DNA of 7,121 nt from Candidatus Zhuqueibacterota bacterium 4484_219. Its GTDB lineage: Bacteria; Zhuqueibacterota; JdFR-76; 4484-219. The position numbers were made by a program, and so were the translations under genes. Within the stretch, counting starts at the first letter, position 1, and the number at the start of each line of letters is the position of its first letter. The notes below the pieces were generated by a model that did not search any database, was not told the origin of the DNA, and saw only the letters and a program-made list of their open reading frames with translations. Where the stretch lies: the NCBI GenBank assembly GCA_002085035.1, contig MZGM01000062.1:1-7121 (forward strand), given 5' to 3'. Shown one piece after another: positions 5,899-7,121 of the stretch.

Positions 5899-6129
5899 AT
5901 GCCAACGTATGAGTTTTGTTGCCAAGATTGTGGCCGAGAATATGAAGTCTTTACTTCCATCGCTAACAAGGAAAAGGGGTTGGAGTTAAATTGTCCCCAA
6001 TGTGGAAGTAAAAACGTCAGGCAGGCGTTCTCGAGCTTCTTGTTCTGTAGCGGTAGTAAGTCAAGTTCCTCCTCATCTTGCTCCTCTTGCATTCCCAGTG
6101 CCAATAAGTGCCAGACCTGCGGCAGATAG
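5899..6129 (+). CDS. FmdB-family zinc-ribbon protein
   Basis: A 76-residue small protein with the opening typical of the FmdB/CxxC_CxxC_SSSS putative regulatory family (PF09723): MPTYEFxCxxCG, then CPxCG. One zinc ribbon is formed by C8-x2-C11 and C32-x2-C35. After a linker comes a run of serines (55-60) and a second set, C61-x2-C64 and C71-x2-C74, which could hold a second metal ion. The family was named after a formamidase regulator, but most members have no known function. The ATG at 5899 has GAGG (5887-5890) 8 nt upstream. It is followed after 65 nt by an unrelated membrane protein gene on the same strand, possibly co-transcribed. Confidence 0.88.
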   Translation: MPTYEFCCQDCGREYEVFTSIANKEKGLELNCPQCGSKNVRQAFSSFLFCSGSKSSSSSSCSSCIPSANKCQTCGR

Positions 6130-6166
6130 TTAGACAATTTACTTCTGTGGAGGGGATTCATAATCT

Positions 6167-6194
6167 ATCCTGAGTTCAAATAAACAGGATTTTT
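6167..6194 (+). promoter_or_regulatory. Hairpin sequestering a ribosome binding site
   Basis: ATCCTG (6167-6172) pairs with CAGGAT (6185-6190) over a 12-nt loop. The right arm contains the AGGA (6186-6189) that serves the ATG at 6195, and it is followed by TTTT up to the start codon. The same structure could act as a weak intrinsic terminator after the zinc-ribbon gene or as a translation-lowering hairpin. The stem is only 6 bp, so chance is possible. Confidence 0.35.
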
Positions 6195-6824
6195 ATGCTC
6201 TTGAAACAAAAAGAATTTCTGGGAGGGGGGACAGTTTTGTTACTGTTTGCTGCATTTTTAATCTTGTTTTTTCAGCAAACGGATCCAGGCAAGAAGGGGA
6301 ATAGCTATTCAGTACGATTTGTACGAGAGAATGTTAGTATTACGATTGCTCCCGGTTTAGCAGAGGTAAGCGGTTGTTACTTCATGAATAACGCGATGAC
6401 TTCAACTCGTCCGGTTCCATTATATTATCCTTTCCCGGTTTCTTCCACCAGCACTTTTCCAGATTCCATCGCGGTTTTTTTAATTTCCCCACAGGGCCAG
6501 AAAACTATTTCCTTCCGCATAGCGGCTGATCGGCAAGGTATTTACTTTTCTATTTTCTTGTTTCCGCAATCGACTACTGAATTTCAGGTGTATTATCGAC
6601 AACGCATTGAGGGAAAGTTTGTCCGCTATATTCTTCGTTCTACTCGGATATGGGGGTACCCTTTGCAAGAAGCAAAGTTTGTTATTCGAGTACCGAAGTC
6701 GGTAGAGAAAGTGCGCTTTTCCCTTCAGCCTGATTTGAAAACTGTGGAGAAAAACTGCATCGTCTACCAAATTATTCGGCGCAATTTTTTGCCCAAGGAG
6801 GATTTGTTGATTTGGTGGCAGTGA
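6195..6824 (+). CDS. Membrane-anchored protein of unknown function
   Basis: A 209-residue protein that I cannot assign to a family. A short basic N-terminus (MLLKQK) is followed by one hydrophobic segment (about 11-27), either a signal anchor or an uncleaved signal peptide, with the rest predicted outside the membrane. The outer part is rich in alternating hydrophobic beta-strand pattern. Notable stretches are AEVSGCYFMNN (56-66), YYPFPV (77-82) and WGYPLQEAKFVIRVP (153-167). The order 'gain of structure, aromatic-Pro-Phe-Pro, then a pairwise beta repeat' is reminiscent of VIT or DUF4424-like beta-sandwich domains, but this is only an impression. It starts at an ATG with AGGA 5 nt upstream inside a hairpin. 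The next gene begins 20 nt after its stop, so the two probably share a transcript. Confidence 0.7.
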   Translation: MLLKQKEFLGGGTVLLLFAAFLILFFQQTDPGKKGNSYSVRFVRENVSITIAPGLAEVSGCYFMNNAMTSTRPVPLYYPFPVSSTSTFPDSIAVFLISPQGQKTISFRIAADRQGIYFSIFLFPQSTTEFQVYYRQRIEGKFVRYILRSTRIWGYPLQEAKFVIRVPKSVEKVRFSLQPDLKTVEKNCIVYQIIRRNFLPKEDLLIWWQ

Positions 6825-6844
6825 AAAACAAAAAGGAGGGGAAC

Positions 6845-7121
6845 GTGAAGAAGATATTTGGTCCTTTGTTAGCTATCTTGGTTTTAGCAGTTGTAGTCAA
6901 ATCTAACCCTGTTGCACCTTTACAGATTATCTGTATTCCGGGAAACGGAAAAGTGACCATTTGCCTGGATGTGTTAGATCCGTATTTCCAGATCAAGAGC
7001 TGGGATGTTTACCGCAGCGTGTCAGTAGAGGGTATGGCGCGTCTGTGGACGAAGGTAAACAGTCAACCGATCCCTTTTGTGGTTGACCAGGTAAATTCCT
7101 ATGTCGATACCACTGTAATCA
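6845..7121 (+). CDS. Secreted protein with FnIII-like repeat, N-terminal part
   Basis: Partial: 92 residues are visible and the frame is open at the right edge. It begins at a GTG with a strong AAGGAGG (6833-6839) 5 nt upstream. An in-frame GTG at 6821 would overlap the previous stop (GTGA) but lacks a well-placed ribosome site. Residues 1-19 are a signal peptide (MKK followed by a hydrophobic core). The mature part has the strand pattern of a fibronectin type III-like domain: VTICLDVLD (38-46), WDVYRS (53-58), TKVNSQPI (69-76), and SYVDTTV (85-91) where such domains usually read 'SYTDTTV'. It is therefore likely an exported or surface protein that may continue with further domains. Its role and partner are unknown. 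Pairing with the membrane-anchored neighbour suggests a shared envelope role. Confidence 0.7.
   Translation, partial: MKKIFGPLLAILVLAVVVKSNPVAPLQIICIPGNGKVTICLDVLDPYFQIKSWDVYRSVSVEGMARLWTKVNSQPIPFVVDQVNSYVDTTVI

Noticed and set aside
1..7121. Anti-phage defence island, CRISPR array, transposon or integrated element
   Set aside because: No direct repeat array, terminal inverted repeats with a transposase, integrase, tRNA attachment site or defence-type gene can be seen.

Overview
This is a moderately AT-rich bacterial window. It carries two converging gene blocks with mixed envelope and housekeeping functions. There is no sign of phage, plasmid, insertion sequence, CRISPR, tRNA or rRNA. The gene set (family 2 glycosyltransferases, a flippase-like membrane protein, an FmdB-type zinc ribbon, and a secreted protein whose repeat reads like the FnIII-type domains common in uncultured FCB-group bacteria) suggests a Calditrichota/KSB1-like or other FCB lineage. 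That placement is a weak impression only, because no marker gene is present.

Left block (minus strand, 4245 down to 311): GT2 glycosyltransferase, flippase-like protein of the lysylphosphatidylglycerol synthase TM family, second GT2 glycosyltransferase, NodB-type polysaccharide deacetylase. The last three are joined by two 4-nt ATGA overlaps, so they are very probably one translationally coupled operon. The simplest reading is a membrane pathway that adds sugars to a lipid or surface glycan, deacetylates an N-acetylated sugar, and moves or supports the product through a multi-pass protein. The substrate cannot be read from sequence. Beyond the operon, positions 1-310 are non-coding but contain several consecutive strong hairpins.

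Centre: a 67-codon gene (4656 down to 4453) encodes what looks like the first half of a response-regulator receiver domain without its phosphorylation residues. It is followed by a 16-bp perfect inverted repeat with a T-tract, a good terminator on the minus strand that separates it from the glycosyltransferase operon. Upstream lies a ~318-nt divergent intergenic region with nested palindromes.

Right block (plus strand): an endonuclease III-family DNA glycosylase with an intact catalytic Lys/Asp pair and iron-sulfur cysteines; a spacer holding short words in the same order as the left-edge spacer; an FmdB-family zinc-ribbon protein; a membrane-anchored protein of unknown function whose ribosome site lies in a small hairpin; and the N-terminal 92 residues of a secreted protein that runs off the right edge.

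No complete new system is evident. The points most worth a second look are the truncated pseudo-receiver with its own terminator and palindrome-rich promoter region, the structured left-edge non-coding region, and the two-glycosyltransferase/flippase-like/deacetylase operon.
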